Part shown: in pieces, positions 1-6,870 of the stretch
Position numbering within the stretch: position 1 is the first letter of the stretch
Layout of the letters: each line of letters begins with the position of its first letter
Source: Candidatus Omnitrophota bacterium
GTDB lineage: Bacteria > Omnitrophota > Koll11 > VGKN01
Direction of reading: 5' to 3'
Assembly (NCBI GenBank): GCA_016867055.1
Contig: VGKN01000043.1
Coordinates: 1 to 8,845 of the forward strand
DNA: 8,845 nt
Position numbers and translations under genes: made by a program
Notes under the pieces: model-generated
What the model was told of the DNA's origin: nothing
Database searches by the model: none
The model's input: only the letters and a program-made list of their open reading frames with translations

Positions 1-1
1 A

Positions 2-103
2 TCTAAATCTGTTACCTATGACCTTAAACCTACAAGGGAGGATCCTACCTGCGTGGGCACCAAAGAGATGACAGATGCTATAATAAAAAAGATAAAAATA
101 TGA
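2..103 (+). CDS. Isocitrate dehydrogenase-like protein, C-terminal fragment (5' end outside window)
   Basis: An open frame enters from the left edge and stops at TGA 101-103, giving 33 residues. They read [10 protein letters not shown], then a short loop with DPT-C-VGT, then [13 protein letters not shown]. The pattern V-T-Y-D-L followed by G-T-x-E-M-x-D-A-I-I is typical of the last strand and helix of the isocitrate/3-isopropylmalate dehydrogenase family, which oxidatively decarboxylates isocitrate to 2-oxoglutarate or 3-isopropylmalate. The next gene is malate dehydrogenase, so isocitrate dehydrogenase is favoured over the leucine-pathway enzyme, but the active site is outside the window and cofactor preference cannot be judged. 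The stop overlaps the mdh start (ATGA), which implies translational coupling and one operon. Confidence 0.68.
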   Translation, partial: SKSVTYDLKPTREDPTCVGTKEMTDAIIKKIKI

Positions 104-1026
104 AAGTAGGAATAGTTGGCGCAGGCAATGTAGGCTCTATGCTAGCCTGCCGTATTGTAGAAGAGAACATGGCAGAAGTAGTTTTATTAGATATAATAGA
201 AGGCGTTGCAAAGGGTAAGGCAGAAGACATAAATGATTCAACCTCCATTAAAAAAACCACAAAACGAGTCTTTGGTACATCCAATTATAACCACCTTAAG
301 GGTTCATCCCTTATTGTAATTACAGCGGGTTTAGTAAGACAGCCTGGAATGACAAGAGAAGAACTCCTTAAAACTAACCATGCCACAATAAAAGAGGTGA
401 GCAAGAAAATATTATATAATTGTAGAAATCCAATTATTATTATGGTTACAAATCCTTTAGATATAATGACTTACACATTTATAAAAGAAACGGGTTTTTC
501 AAAAAAGAAGGTGTTTGGAATGGCAGGTACCTTGGACTGTGGAAGATTGGTAAATGCTATTTCAACCACATTAAGGGCGCTTCCCTCTAAGATAAACCCC
601 GCTATTATTGGACCACACAACGAGGATATGATTATTCTGGAAAGATTTACTAAGGTGTCAGGAAATCCCATAACATCTATTATAGACAAAGATAGACTTG
701 CTCAAATAGCCAGGCTAACAAAGGAAAGGGGAGCGTTTATTGTATCCCTACTTAAAAAGGGAAGTGCGTATTTTGCTCCTTCTCAGGCTATATTCTTAAT
801 GGTTAAGGCGATTGTAACAAAAAGCCCAAAGAAGATTTATGCCTCTTGCTATTTAGATGGTGAATATGGGCTTAGGGATGTCTGCATAGGCGTTCCTGCC
901 ATACTTGGTAAAAATGGTATAGAAAGAATAATAGAACTACCCCTGAATAAGACAGAGATGGACCTGCTGTTTAACTCTGCTACTAAACTTAAAAAGATAG
1001 TTGACTCGTTGTATCCCAATGTATAA
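100..1026 (+). CDS. mdh: Malate dehydrogenase, NAD-dependent, LDH-like type
   Basis: This is the 308-residue cytoplasmic TCA-cycle enzyme interconverting malate and oxaloacetate; the length is normal for LDH-like MDH. Visible in order: nucleotide-binding GAGNVG at residues 7-12; Asp31 at the end of the second strand, which favours NAD over NADP; the mobile loop RQPGMTR at 80-86, where Arg80 is the position that selects dicarboxylic substrates (Gln in lactate dehydrogenase) and Arg86 is a catalytic-loop Arg; VTNPLD at 116-121; Asp146 and Arg149 in LDCGR; and His173, the proton acceptor. The His motif reads GPHNEDM, where the family usually has GGHGDxM, and LDCGR replaces the common LDSAR, so the active-site surroundings are somewhat divergent although the key residues remain. 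The start ATG overlaps the stop of the upstream gene as ATGA. There is no clear Shine-Dalgarno, consistent with coupling. It is followed by lpd with an 8-base overlap. Confidence 0.93.
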   Translation: MKVGIVGAGNVGSMLACRIVEENMAEVVLLDIIEGVAKGKAEDINDSTSIKKTTKRVFGTSNYNHLKGSSLIVITAGLVRQPGMTREELLKTNHATIKEVSKKILYNCRNPIIIMVTNPLDIMTYTFIKETGFSKKKVFGMAGTLDCGRLVNAISTTLRALPSKINPAIIGPHNEDMIILERFTKVSGNPITSIIDKDRLAQIARLTKERGAFIVSLLKKGSAYFAPSQAIFLMVKAIVTKSPKKIYASCYLDGEYGLRDVCIGVPAILGKNGIERIIELPLNKTEMDLLFNSATKLKKIVDSLYPNV

Positions 1027-2389
1027 CTACGATGTTATTATAATTGGTTCCGGCCCAGCCGGATATGTGTGTGCAATAAGAATGGCGCAACTTGGAAAAA
1101 GGGTATGCGTGATAGAGAAGGAGAATGTGGGCGGTGTATGTTTAAACAAGGGTTGCATACCTACCAAAGCACTTTTACAGAGTGCAAAGTTTTTAAAATA
1201 TGCTAATAAGGCAAAAGATTTTGGAATTGATGTTAAGAATTTCAATATAAATTTAGAGAAAGTTTTTAATAGGAAAGATGATATAATTAGCCAATTAAGA
1301 AATGGTATAGAATTTTTGTTTAATCAGAGAGGGATTGAACTTATAAGAGCGAAGGCCACATTAAGGGATGAACACACGGTTGAGATAGAAGGCAGGGTAT
1401 TTACCTCAGAATTCGTAATTATTGCAACCGGCTCCTCGCCTATGGAACTGCCCAATCTCAGATTTGATGATAGCAGTATAATTTCCAGCGATAAGATATT
1501 TGAAATAAGAAAGATACCAAAGACAATATTGATAGTTGGAGGAGGGGCTATAGGCTGTGAATTTGCAACTATATTAAATCTCTTTGGTTCTAAGGTAACG
1601 CTGTTAGAACTGATGGAGCATATCCTTCCTAATGAAGATAGGGAGATTGCTAAGAAACTCCAGATTCAACTTGAAAAAAATGGAATAAGAATTTTTACAA
1701 AACTCAAGGTAGATTCATTTGTTAAAAAAGAAGGAAGTATTTTGATAAAATTTTCTAACGGCCAGGAACTGGAATTTGAAACTATTTTGGTGTGTGTTGG
1801 GAGGAAGATTAACTCAGAAGGAATAGGACTTGAGAAACTTGGAATATCGCTAAATGAAAAGGGTTATATAGTTGTGGATGAGTATCTAAAAACAAACCTC
1901 AATAATATATATGCTATTGGAGATGTAATAGGAGGATACCTTCTTGCCCATGTGGCTTCATACGAAGGCATTAAAGCAGCAGAAAATATATCTGGCCTAA
2001 AAAGTAAGATTTCTTATAAGGCTATTCCGAGTTGCGTCTTTACAGAGCCCGAGTTCGCAAGCGTGGGGCTCTCGGAAGAAAAGGCAAAAAATCTGGGTAT
2101 GGATATAGCTGTAGGACGCTTTCCATTTAAGTCCCATGGGAAATCTCGGATACTCTCTGAAACAGAAGGTTTAATAAAGGTAATAATTGATAAAAAAAAT
2201 AAAATTGTGTTAGGTGCACAAATATTAGGATATAATGCAAGTGAACTTATCTCAACCTTTACTACTTTTATAAATTCTAATTTAGGTATTGAGGATTTAA
2301 AGGAGATTATATTTGCTCACCCAACGATCTCAGAGGCAATAGGAGAATCTATTTTAAGCGCACAGAAAAGTGCGATACATATACTGTGA
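1019..2389 (+). CDS. lpd: Dihydrolipoyl dehydrogenase (E3)
   Basis: A 456-residue FAD-dependent disulfide oxidoreductase that reoxidises dihydrolipoyl groups on lipoyl domains with NAD+. Motifs in order: FAD dinucleotide fold GSGPAGY at 10-16; redox-active disulfide CLNKGC (Cys41, Cys46) inside GGVCLNKGCIPTK; ATGSSP at 136-141; NAD-binding fold GGGAIG at 174-179; FAD-contacting AIGD at 299-302; and the C-terminal HPTxxE motif (His434, Glu439), which forms the proton relay across the dimer. The length is typical and there is no N-terminal lipoyl domain fused to it, unlike some bacterial E3 proteins. ATG 1019 is chosen because it places the first strand [12 protein letters not shown] at the usual distance. 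An in-frame TTG at 1001 would add six unlikely residues. It overlaps mdh by 8 bases and lipB by 4 (GTGA). No E1 or E2 gene is in the window, so its partner complex is not identified by context, apart from the free lipoyl domain four genes on. Confidence 0.95.
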   Translation: MYNYDVIIIGSGPAGYVCAIRMAQLGKRVCVIEKENVGGVCLNKGCIPTKALLQSAKFLKYANKAKDFGIDVKNFNINLEKVFNRKDDIISQLRNGIEFLFNQRGIELIRAKATLRDEHTVEIEGRVFTSEFVIIATGSSPMELPNLRFDDSSIISSDKIFEIRKIPKTILIVGGGAIGCEFATILNLFGSKVTLLELMEHILPNEDREIAKKLQIQLEKNGIRIFTKLKVDSFVKKEGSILIKFSNGQELEFETILVCVGRKINSEGIGLEKLGISLNEKGYIVVDEYLKTNLNNIYAIGDVIGGYLLAHVASYEGIKAAENISGLKSKISYKAIPSCVFTEPEFASVGLSEEKAKNLGMDIAVGRFPFKSHGKSRILSETEGLIKVIIDKKNKIVLGAQILGYNASELISTFTTFINSNLGIEDLKEIIFAHPTISEAIGESILSAQKSAIHIL

Positions 2390-3057
2390 TTTATACATCC
2401 TATTCAGTTTTAGACCTGGGTTTAACTGACTATAAAAAGGCATACCAACTACAATTTGAATTTCTAAAGAGTCGTCAGTTTAATGAAATAACAGACACAT
2501 TACTTTTGACTGAACACCCGCATGTTTTTACCATTGGTAGACTCGGCGTAAGGTCAAATCTTCTTGTAGACTCCAAAGAACTAGAAAGGAAGGGTATAGC
2601 CATTTATGATGTGGATAGGGGAGGGGATATAACCTACCATGGCCCTGGGCAATTGGTGATTTATCCTATCTTGGATTTAAAACTTCTGAACCTTAAAATA
2701 ATAGATTATTTGAGAGGCCTGGAGGAAAGCGCTATTAGATTTTTTAAGTGTTTTGGGCTCACTACCACGAGAAAAACAGGTTTTACAGGCATCTGGTTTG
2801 GCGAACAGAAAATAGTCTCTATTGGCATTGGCATAAAAAGAGGGATTACATATCATGGTATGAGTATAAATATAAACCCAGATTTAAGTTATTTTAGATT
2901 TATAAGTCCCTGCGGTATCAAAGGATTAGATATGACCTCTTTAAGTAAGATACTTAATACAAAACTTGATTTAGATTCTGTAAAGTATAAATTTATCAAA
3001 AGTTTTGTAGAGGTTTTTGGGTCATTTTGCGATAATGGATTTTCCATATTGGATTAA
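2386..3057 (+). CDS. lipB: Octanoyl-[acyl-carrier-protein]:protein N-octanoyltransferase (LipB)
   Basis: A 223-residue cytoplasmic enzyme that moves octanoate from acyl carrier protein to the target lysine of lipoyl domains, the first step of de novo lipoylation. The family signature RGGDITYHGPGQ is at residues 78-89. The catalytic cysteine is Cys176 in SPCGIKG, and the conserved active-site lysine is probably Lys142 in QKIVSIG. EHPHVFTIGR near 43-52 is the usual N-terminal signature. The start is GTG 2386, whose GTGA overlaps the lpd stop; no ATG lies near the expected N-terminus, and MIYTSYSVLDLG aligns well with LipB starts. The 3' end overlaps lipA by 23 bases. Pairing with lipA, lpd and a lipoyl-domain gene supports the assignment. 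LipM/LplA-type ligases are less likely because the LipB signature is so clear. Confidence 0.95.
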   Translation: MIYTSYSVLDLGLTDYKKAYQLQFEFLKSRQFNEITDTLLLTEHPHVFTIGRLGVRSNLLVDSKELERKGIAIYDVDRGGDITYHGPGQLVIYPILDLKLLNLKIIDYLRGLEESAIRFFKCFGLTTTRKTGFTGIWFGEQKIVSIGIGIKRGITYHGMSININPDLSYFRFISPCGIKGLDMTSLSKILNTKLDLDSVKYKFIKSFVEVFGSFCDNGFSILD

Positions 3058-3889
3058 AAAAAGGGTTATCATAAATTCAAAATTTAATGAAATCCAAGAT
3101 GCTATAGAAAAACTAAATCTAAATACTGTTTGCTACTCTGCAAAATGCCCAAACCGTTTTGAGTGTTTCTCTCGCGCTCATTTGAGTTTTTTGATTCTCG
3201 GAAATGTATGCACAAGAACCTGTGCCTTTTGCGGAATAAAAAATAGCCTTCCAGAAAAAATAGATATTGACGAGCCTGAAAGGATATCTTATGCAGTAAG
3301 CGTATTAGATATAAAATATATAGTAATTACCTCTGTTACGAGAGATGACCTTCCTGATGGAGGTGCAGAGCAGTTTTATAAAACCGTATTAGCTGTAAGA
3401 AAAACTAATCCTACGACAAGGATTGAGGTGCTTATCCCTGATTTTAGGGGAAAACCTAAATATCTAAGTCATATTATAGAGTCTAACCCCGATGTTATTG
3501 CATATAACATTGAGACTGTTAAAAGTCTTTACAGGAGGGTTAGACCAAATTCATCCTATGAGAGGAGTATGAGGGTTCTAAGTTTTTTAAGTAAAAATTC
3601 TAAAAAATGTATTGTAAAAACCTCTATTATGCTTGGACTTGGGGAAAAACAAGAAGAGGTGTTATCTACCATAAGACAGCTAAGGCTAACAGGTTGCAGG
3701 GTTTTGGTAATAGGGCAGTATCTAAAACCAGATAGAAATTGTTTGGATGTGAAAAGATTTATACCTTTGGGGGAATTCAAGAGATATTCGGAATTTGCTT
3801 ATAAGATGGGTTTTAAATATGTCTTGAGCAGTCCTTTCGCGAGAAGTTCTTATCTGGCTCAAAATGCGCTTCTAAAATTGAGGGGGTGA
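3035..3889 (+). CDS. lipA: Lipoyl synthase, radical SAM (LipA)
   Basis: A 284-residue radical SAM enzyme that inserts two sulfurs at C6 and C8 of the protein-bound octanoyl chain made by LipB. Both iron-sulfur signatures are intact: the auxiliary (sacrificial) cluster motif Cx4Cx5C at Cys33, Cys38 and Cys44, and the radical SAM motif Cx3Cx2C at Cys59, Cys63 and Cys66 (CTRTCAFC). The C-terminal RSSY motif, whose serine ligates the auxiliary cluster, is at 270-273. VTRDDLPDGGA at 101-111 and the IETV-RRVRP stretch near 159-171 are also typical. ATG 3035 is chosen because MDFPYWIKKR matches the usual short lead before the first cysteine. An in-frame TTG at 3017 is possible but not needed. The gene begins inside the end of lipB (23-base overlap) and its stop is close to the lipoyl-domain start, so the three are probably made from one message. 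Confidence 0.96.
   Translation: MDFPYWIKKRVIINSKFNEIQDAIEKLNLNTVCYSAKCPNRFECFSRAHLSFLILGNVCTRTCAFCGIKNSLPEKIDIDEPERISYAVSVLDIKYIVITSVTRDDLPDGGAEQFYKTVLAVRKTNPTTRIEVLIPDFRGKPKYLSHIIESNPDVIAYNIETVKSLYRRVRPNSSYERSMRVLSFLSKNSKKCIVKTSIMLGLGEKQEEVLSTIRQLRLTGCRVLVIGQYLKPDRNCLDVKRFIPLGEFKRYSEFAYKMGFKYVLSSPFARSSYLAQNALLKLRG
3882..3886 (+). promoter_or_regulatory. Ribosome binding site for the lipoyl-domain gene
   Basis: GGGGG at 3882-3886, in the context GAGGGGGTG, lies 8 bases before ATG 3895 and is the strongest purine-rich site in this operon. It favours ATG 3895 over the overlapping GTG at 3886, which would sit on the site itself and add only three residues. Confidence 0.6.
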
Positions 3890-3894
3890 AATCT

Positions 3895-4149
3895 ATGATA
3901 AAGGTGGTATTGCCAGAGTTGGGTAGTGAGGTAAATGAGGCAACTATCTCTTATTGGCATTTTGAGGAAGGTAATAAGGTAAATAAGGATGAGGATTTGG
4001 TTGAAATGGTTACAGACAAGGCAACCTTTAATATACCCGTACCTTGCTCAGGGACTTTAAGTAAGATATATTTTGAAGAAGGTGATACTGTAAAAGTTGG
4101 AGAGGTTATTGCCATAATTGAAGAAGAATTTGATGATGTTGATAATTAA
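3895..4149 (+). CDS. Free-standing lipoyl domain (E2-type lipoyl carrier protein)
   Basis: An 84-residue protein that is a single biotinyl/lipoyl domain and nothing else. It starts MIKVVLPELG, like the first strand of E2 lipoyl domains. It carries VTDKATF with the predicted lipoylation site Lys42 in the DKA turn, then VPCSGTLSKI and EEGDTVKVGEVIAII, the second half of the flattened barrel. It ends in a short acidic tail (EEEFDDVDN). The DKA turn points to lipoyl rather than biotin attachment (biotin domains have MKM), and the sequence is not like GcvH, which is about 125 residues. A normal E2 would continue into a subunit-binding domain and a catalytic acyltransferase domain; neither follows, and the next gene is a glycosyltransferase. 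It is probably modified by the LipB and LipA encoded just upstream and reoxidised by Lpd. Whether it works as a detached E2 lipoyl arm, a carrier for another enzyme, or an E2 remnant cannot be told from this window. Confidence 0.88.
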   Translation: MIKVVLPELGSEVNEATISYWHFEEGNKVNKDEDLVEMVTDKATFNIPVPCSGTLSKIYFEEGDTVKVGEVIAIIEEEFDDVDN

Positions 4150-4184
4150 TAAGATATTACAAGGCTAAATATAAAATTAAACTA

Positions 4185-5312
4185 ATGGATAAGTCTTCTC
4201 TTAAAAAAGTGCTTTTAATGTATATCTCAGAGGAATCTGGTCATCATCGTGCAAGCCTTGCTATTGAAAAGGCATTGAAAATAATTGAACCTAATATTGA
4301 TACCCTAAATATAAATGCCTTCAACTATACAAACCCTATACTAGAGAAGATTATAAATAAAACATATATTGGAATTATAAAAAGAACACCGGAGATGTGG
4401 GAGTATCTTTACGATAACCCCAAGATTGTCAAGAATACCCAAGGTTTAAGAGACTTGATACATAAATTTAATTCTGGCAAATTGATGAATTTACTTGAGG
4501 ATTTTTATCCAAGCGTAATATGTTGCACACAGGCTTTCCCTTGTGGTATGGTGGCAGATTATAAAAAGACCTACGGATTCCCTGTAAGTTTAATTGCAGT
4601 TTTAACAGATTATATGCCTCATTCCTACTGGATTTATGACAATGTGGATTATTATATTGTTCCATCAGAGGATACAAAATTGAGGTTGATAGAGAACGGC
4701 ATTCCTAATGAAAAGATAAGAGTATTTGGTATTCCCGTAGACCCAGGTTTTTCTAATGGCGTAGATAGAAAATTCGTATTTAATAGAATCGGTCTTAATG
4801 AAACACTACCCGTAGTATTGCTTATGGGTGGTAGTCAAGGTTTAGGCCCAATGGCTGAGATTGCGCTTTCCCTTGATCGTCTAAAAATTGAATTCCAGCT
4901 TGTCATTATATGTGGTCATAATTCAAAATTAAAAAAATTCTTAGAACGAAAGAGGGGTAGGTTTAAGAAAAGTGTATTGATTTTTGAATATGTAGATAAT
5001 ATAAACGAATTTATGGCTATTTCCTCACTCATAATAACAAAGCCGGGAGGGTTAACCACGGCTGAGGCACTTTCAAGAAACTTGCCAATGGTGATAGTGA
5101 ATCCCATACCAGGACAAGAAACAAATAATACCAATTTTCTTTTAAAAACAGGGGTAGCCCTTAAGGCTGAATCCGAAGACGACATCTCTGTTTTGACGCT
5201 AGAACTTCTTAATAGTAGGAATAAGTTAAACCAAATGAAAGAACTTACAAAGAATGTTAGTAAACCAAACGCCTCTATTGACCTTGCCAAATTCATTCTA
5301 CAGTTATTATAG
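4185..5312 (+). CDS. MGDG synthase / diacylglycerol glycosyltransferase-like GT28 protein
   Basis: A 375-residue two-domain GT-B glycosyltransferase of the MGDG synthase/UgtP/MurG group (family GT28), which transfers a sugar from a nucleotide donor to a lipid acceptor at the inner face of the membrane. The N-terminal acceptor domain has SGHHRAS at 18-24 and TDYMPHSYW at 141-149, both typical of MGDG synthase-type proteins. The C-terminal donor-binding domain has the glycine-rich GGSQGLG at 215-221, KPGGLTTAEAL at 286-296 and PGQETNN at 309-315, the usual nucleotide-sugar pocket. No signal peptide or membrane helix is visible, as expected for a peripheral enzyme. The start ATG 4185 is preceded by a weak Shine-Dalgarno and a 35-base gap, the largest before the riboswitch region. 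The stop TAG overlaps the next GTG by one base. The sugar and lipid substrate cannot be assigned; a diacylglycerol acceptor is inferred from the family and from the acyltransferase beside it. Confidence 0.85.
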   Translation: MDKSSLKKVLLMYISEESGHHRASLAIEKALKIIEPNIDTLNINAFNYTNPILEKIINKTYIGIIKRTPEMWEYLYDNPKIVKNTQGLRDLIHKFNSGKLMNLLEDFYPSVICCTQAFPCGMVADYKKTYGFPVSLIAVLTDYMPHSYWIYDNVDYYIVPSEDTKLRLIENGIPNEKIRVFGIPVDPGFSNGVDRKFVFNRIGLNETLPVVLLMGGSQGLGPMAEIALSLDRLKIEFQLVIICGHNSKLKKFLERKRGRFKKSVLIFEYVDNINEFMAISSLIITKPGGLTTAEALSRNLPMVIVNPIPGQETNNTNFLLKTGVALKAESEDDISVLTLELLNSRNKLNQMKELTKNVSKPNASIDLAKFILQLL

Positions 5313-6160
5313 TGTTTTCATATTTACTTTATAAGTTAGGAATTTTTTTTGCCAATGCCTTGCCCTTTAGTATTTCAAAATATATTTCTACAAAAATAGC
5401 GGATATTTATAGCCTCTTCTCAAAAAAAGATTTTTGTAATGTTAGAGAGAATTTAAAAATCATATTAAAAAAAACAGATGCAAATTTGGATTTTTATGCA
5501 AAAGAGGTATTTAGAAATTTCGCACTGTATCTTCTTGAATTTTTTAGGATTAGAAAGATAGACAAAGAATTTATAGAAAAAAATTTTAAAATTATAGGAC
5601 TTGAAAACTTTCAGAATGAACTTAAAAATGGATTAGGCTTAATCGGTTTAACTGCTCATATAGGTAATTGGGAGTTATTAGGAGTGATTATTTCAATTCT
5701 TGGTATTAAGATAAATGCAGTAGCGCTGGAACATAAAAATAGTCTGGTAAACAAAATTTTCATAGGACAGAGAGAATCTATGGGTTTAAATGTATTAAGT
5801 CTTGGAGATACCAAAGGATGTATGAAGGCACTGAAGAGAAATGAGATTTTGGCATTGGTTGGCGACAGGGATTTTTCAGATAATTCAATTACGCTTAAAT
5901 TTTTTGGAAAGGATACCGAATTCCCAAAAGGCCCGGCAACACTTTCCTTAAGAACAAATTCAAATATTCTGCCTGGATTTTTGATAAGGGAGAAGAGTAC
6001 CTTTAAGATACTCTTATACGAACCTATTTGTTTTGAACGAAAGGGTATTATTGAAGAAGATATAGAAGAACTTACGAAGAGATATGTTAGGGTTTTAGAG
6101 AAGATTATTGAACAATATCCAACACAGTGGCTTATGTTCAGAAAATTTTATAGAGATTGA
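5312..6160 (+). CDS. Lysophospholipid / lipid A-type acyltransferase (HtrB/LpxL family)
   Basis: A 282-residue protein of the HtrB/LpxL/LpxM (PlsC-like) acyltransferase family, which adds acyl chains to lipid A precursors or other glycolipids at the cytoplasmic face of the inner membrane. The catalytic HX4(D/E) motif is HIGNWE, His116 to Glu121, in TAHIGNWELLG. The second conserved block GDRDF is at 184-188, and FPKGPATLSLRT at 204-215 is the usual substrate-contact region. A mildly hydrophobic N-terminal stretch (YLLYKLGIFFANALPF) may anchor it to the membrane. The length is slightly below the 300-310 residues of enterobacterial LpxL. The start is GTG 5312, which shares one base with the upstream TAG, a tight stop-start coupling; no nearby ATG gives a full N-terminus. 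Flanking glycosyltransferases suggest it acylates a glycolipid. Whether that is lipid A cannot be decided, as no other lpx gene is present. Confidence 0.87.
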   Translation: MFSYLLYKLGIFFANALPFSISKYISTKIADIYSLFSKKDFCNVRENLKIILKKTDANLDFYAKEVFRNFALYLLEFFRIRKIDKEFIEKNFKIIGLENFQNELKNGLGLIGLTAHIGNWELLGVIISILGIKINAVALEHKNSLVNKIFIGQRESMGLNVLSLGDTKGCMKALKRNEILALVGDRDFSDNSITLKFFGKDTEFPKGPATLSLRTNSNILPGFLIREKSTFKILLYEPICFERKGIIEEDIEELTKRYVRVLEKIIEQYPTQWLMFRKFYRD

Positions 6161-6165
6161 TTCTG

Positions 6166-6870
6166 ATGGTATTATGCGTGCTTCTGCCAGCCTTTAACGA
6201 AGAAATAAGAATAGGAGGTCTTATAGAAAAAATAATGCTATTTGTGCCAAATGTGGTAGTTGTAGATGATGGCTCTTTAGATTCAACCGCAGAATCTGCT
6301 ACCAATAAAAAGGCCTATGTTATAAAGCATCCGAAGAGGTTTGGAAAGGGTTCAGCCTTAAGGAGTGGTTTTGAATATGTGCTGGAAAAAAACTTTGATG
6401 CAGTCATCACTATGGATAGCGACGGTCAACATGACCCATACGAGATTCAAAAATTTATTAAATGTGCCAAGTGTTCCTCAAGTGATATAATTATTGGAAA
6501 CCGTATGTTAGAAAAAAGAGTTATGCCCTATATTAGAAGATTGACAAACAAGATTATGTCCATTATCCTAAGTAAGTTAATCAGACAGTTAGTTCCTGAT
6601 ACCCAATGTGGTTTTCGACTGATAAAAAAAGAGGTATTGCAGAAGATAACGCTTACTAGCAAAAATTTTGAAATAGAATCCGAGGTATTACTCAGAGCCA
6701 GTCAAAACAATTTTAAAATTGAGTCTATACCAATAAAGACCATATACTCAGGAAAAAAAAGTTATATAAATCCCATTTTAGATACTATTAGATTTATAGT
6801 TTTATTAGTTAAAATAATTACAGGACAGCTTGTAAGATATATTAAGAAATTCTTTAATGGAGAGATTTGA
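6166..6870 (+). CDS. GT2 family glycosyltransferase (dolichyl-phosphate mannose synthase-like)
   Basis: A 234-residue GT-A fold glycosyltransferase of family 2. It opens MVLCVLLPAFNEE, the normal first strand, then has VVDDGSLDST (nucleotide-binding Asp-Asp at 34-35), and the metal-binding DxD in MDSDGQHDP (84-86). GNRM is at 111-114 and DTQCGFRLI at 145-153, a motif typical of the DPM1-like subgroup that often uses polyprenyl-phosphate or lipid acceptors. The C-terminus (roughly 205-230) is hydrophobic then basic (IRFIVLLVKII, later YIKKFF) and probably associates with the membrane, but there are not the two full helices of multi-span members. ATG 6166 is preferred for the standard N-terminus. 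A TTG at 6157 overlapping the upstream stop as TTGA would add three residues and cannot be excluded. The 3' end overlaps the next gene by 14 bases. Sugar and acceptor are unknown. Confidence 0.87.
   Translation: MVLCVLLPAFNEEIRIGGLIEKIMLFVPNVVVVDDGSLDSTAESATNKKAYVIKHPKRFGKGSALRSGFEYVLEKNFDAVITMDSDGQHDPYEIQKFIKCAKCSSSDIIIGNRMLEKRVMPYIRRLTNKIMSIILSKLIRQLVPDTQCGFRLIKKEVLQKITLTSKNFEIESEVLLRASQNNFKIESIPIKTIYSGKKSYINPILDTIRFIVLLVKIITGQLVRYIKKFFNGEI

Noticed and set aside
1001..1018. TTG extension of lpd by six residues
   Set aside because: It would add MTRCIP before the normal FAD-fold N-terminus and increase the overlap with mdh; ATG 1019 fits the family better.
3017..3034. TTG extension of lipA by six residues
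   Set aside because: ATG 3035 already gives the normal LipA N-terminus; the upstream GAGG is only 3 bases from the TTG, a poor spacing.
4139..4184. A promoter before the GT28 gene (TTGATA at 4139, TATAAA at 4170)
   Set aside because: The spacing of 25 bases is too long for a sigma70 promoter, and AT-rich sequence gives such matches by chance.
4916..5296. A 126-codon open frame on the minus strand
   Set aside because: It is antisense to the conserved GT28 donor-binding domain, and its composition (Ser/Phe/Leu-rich) is the mirror of the + strand gene.
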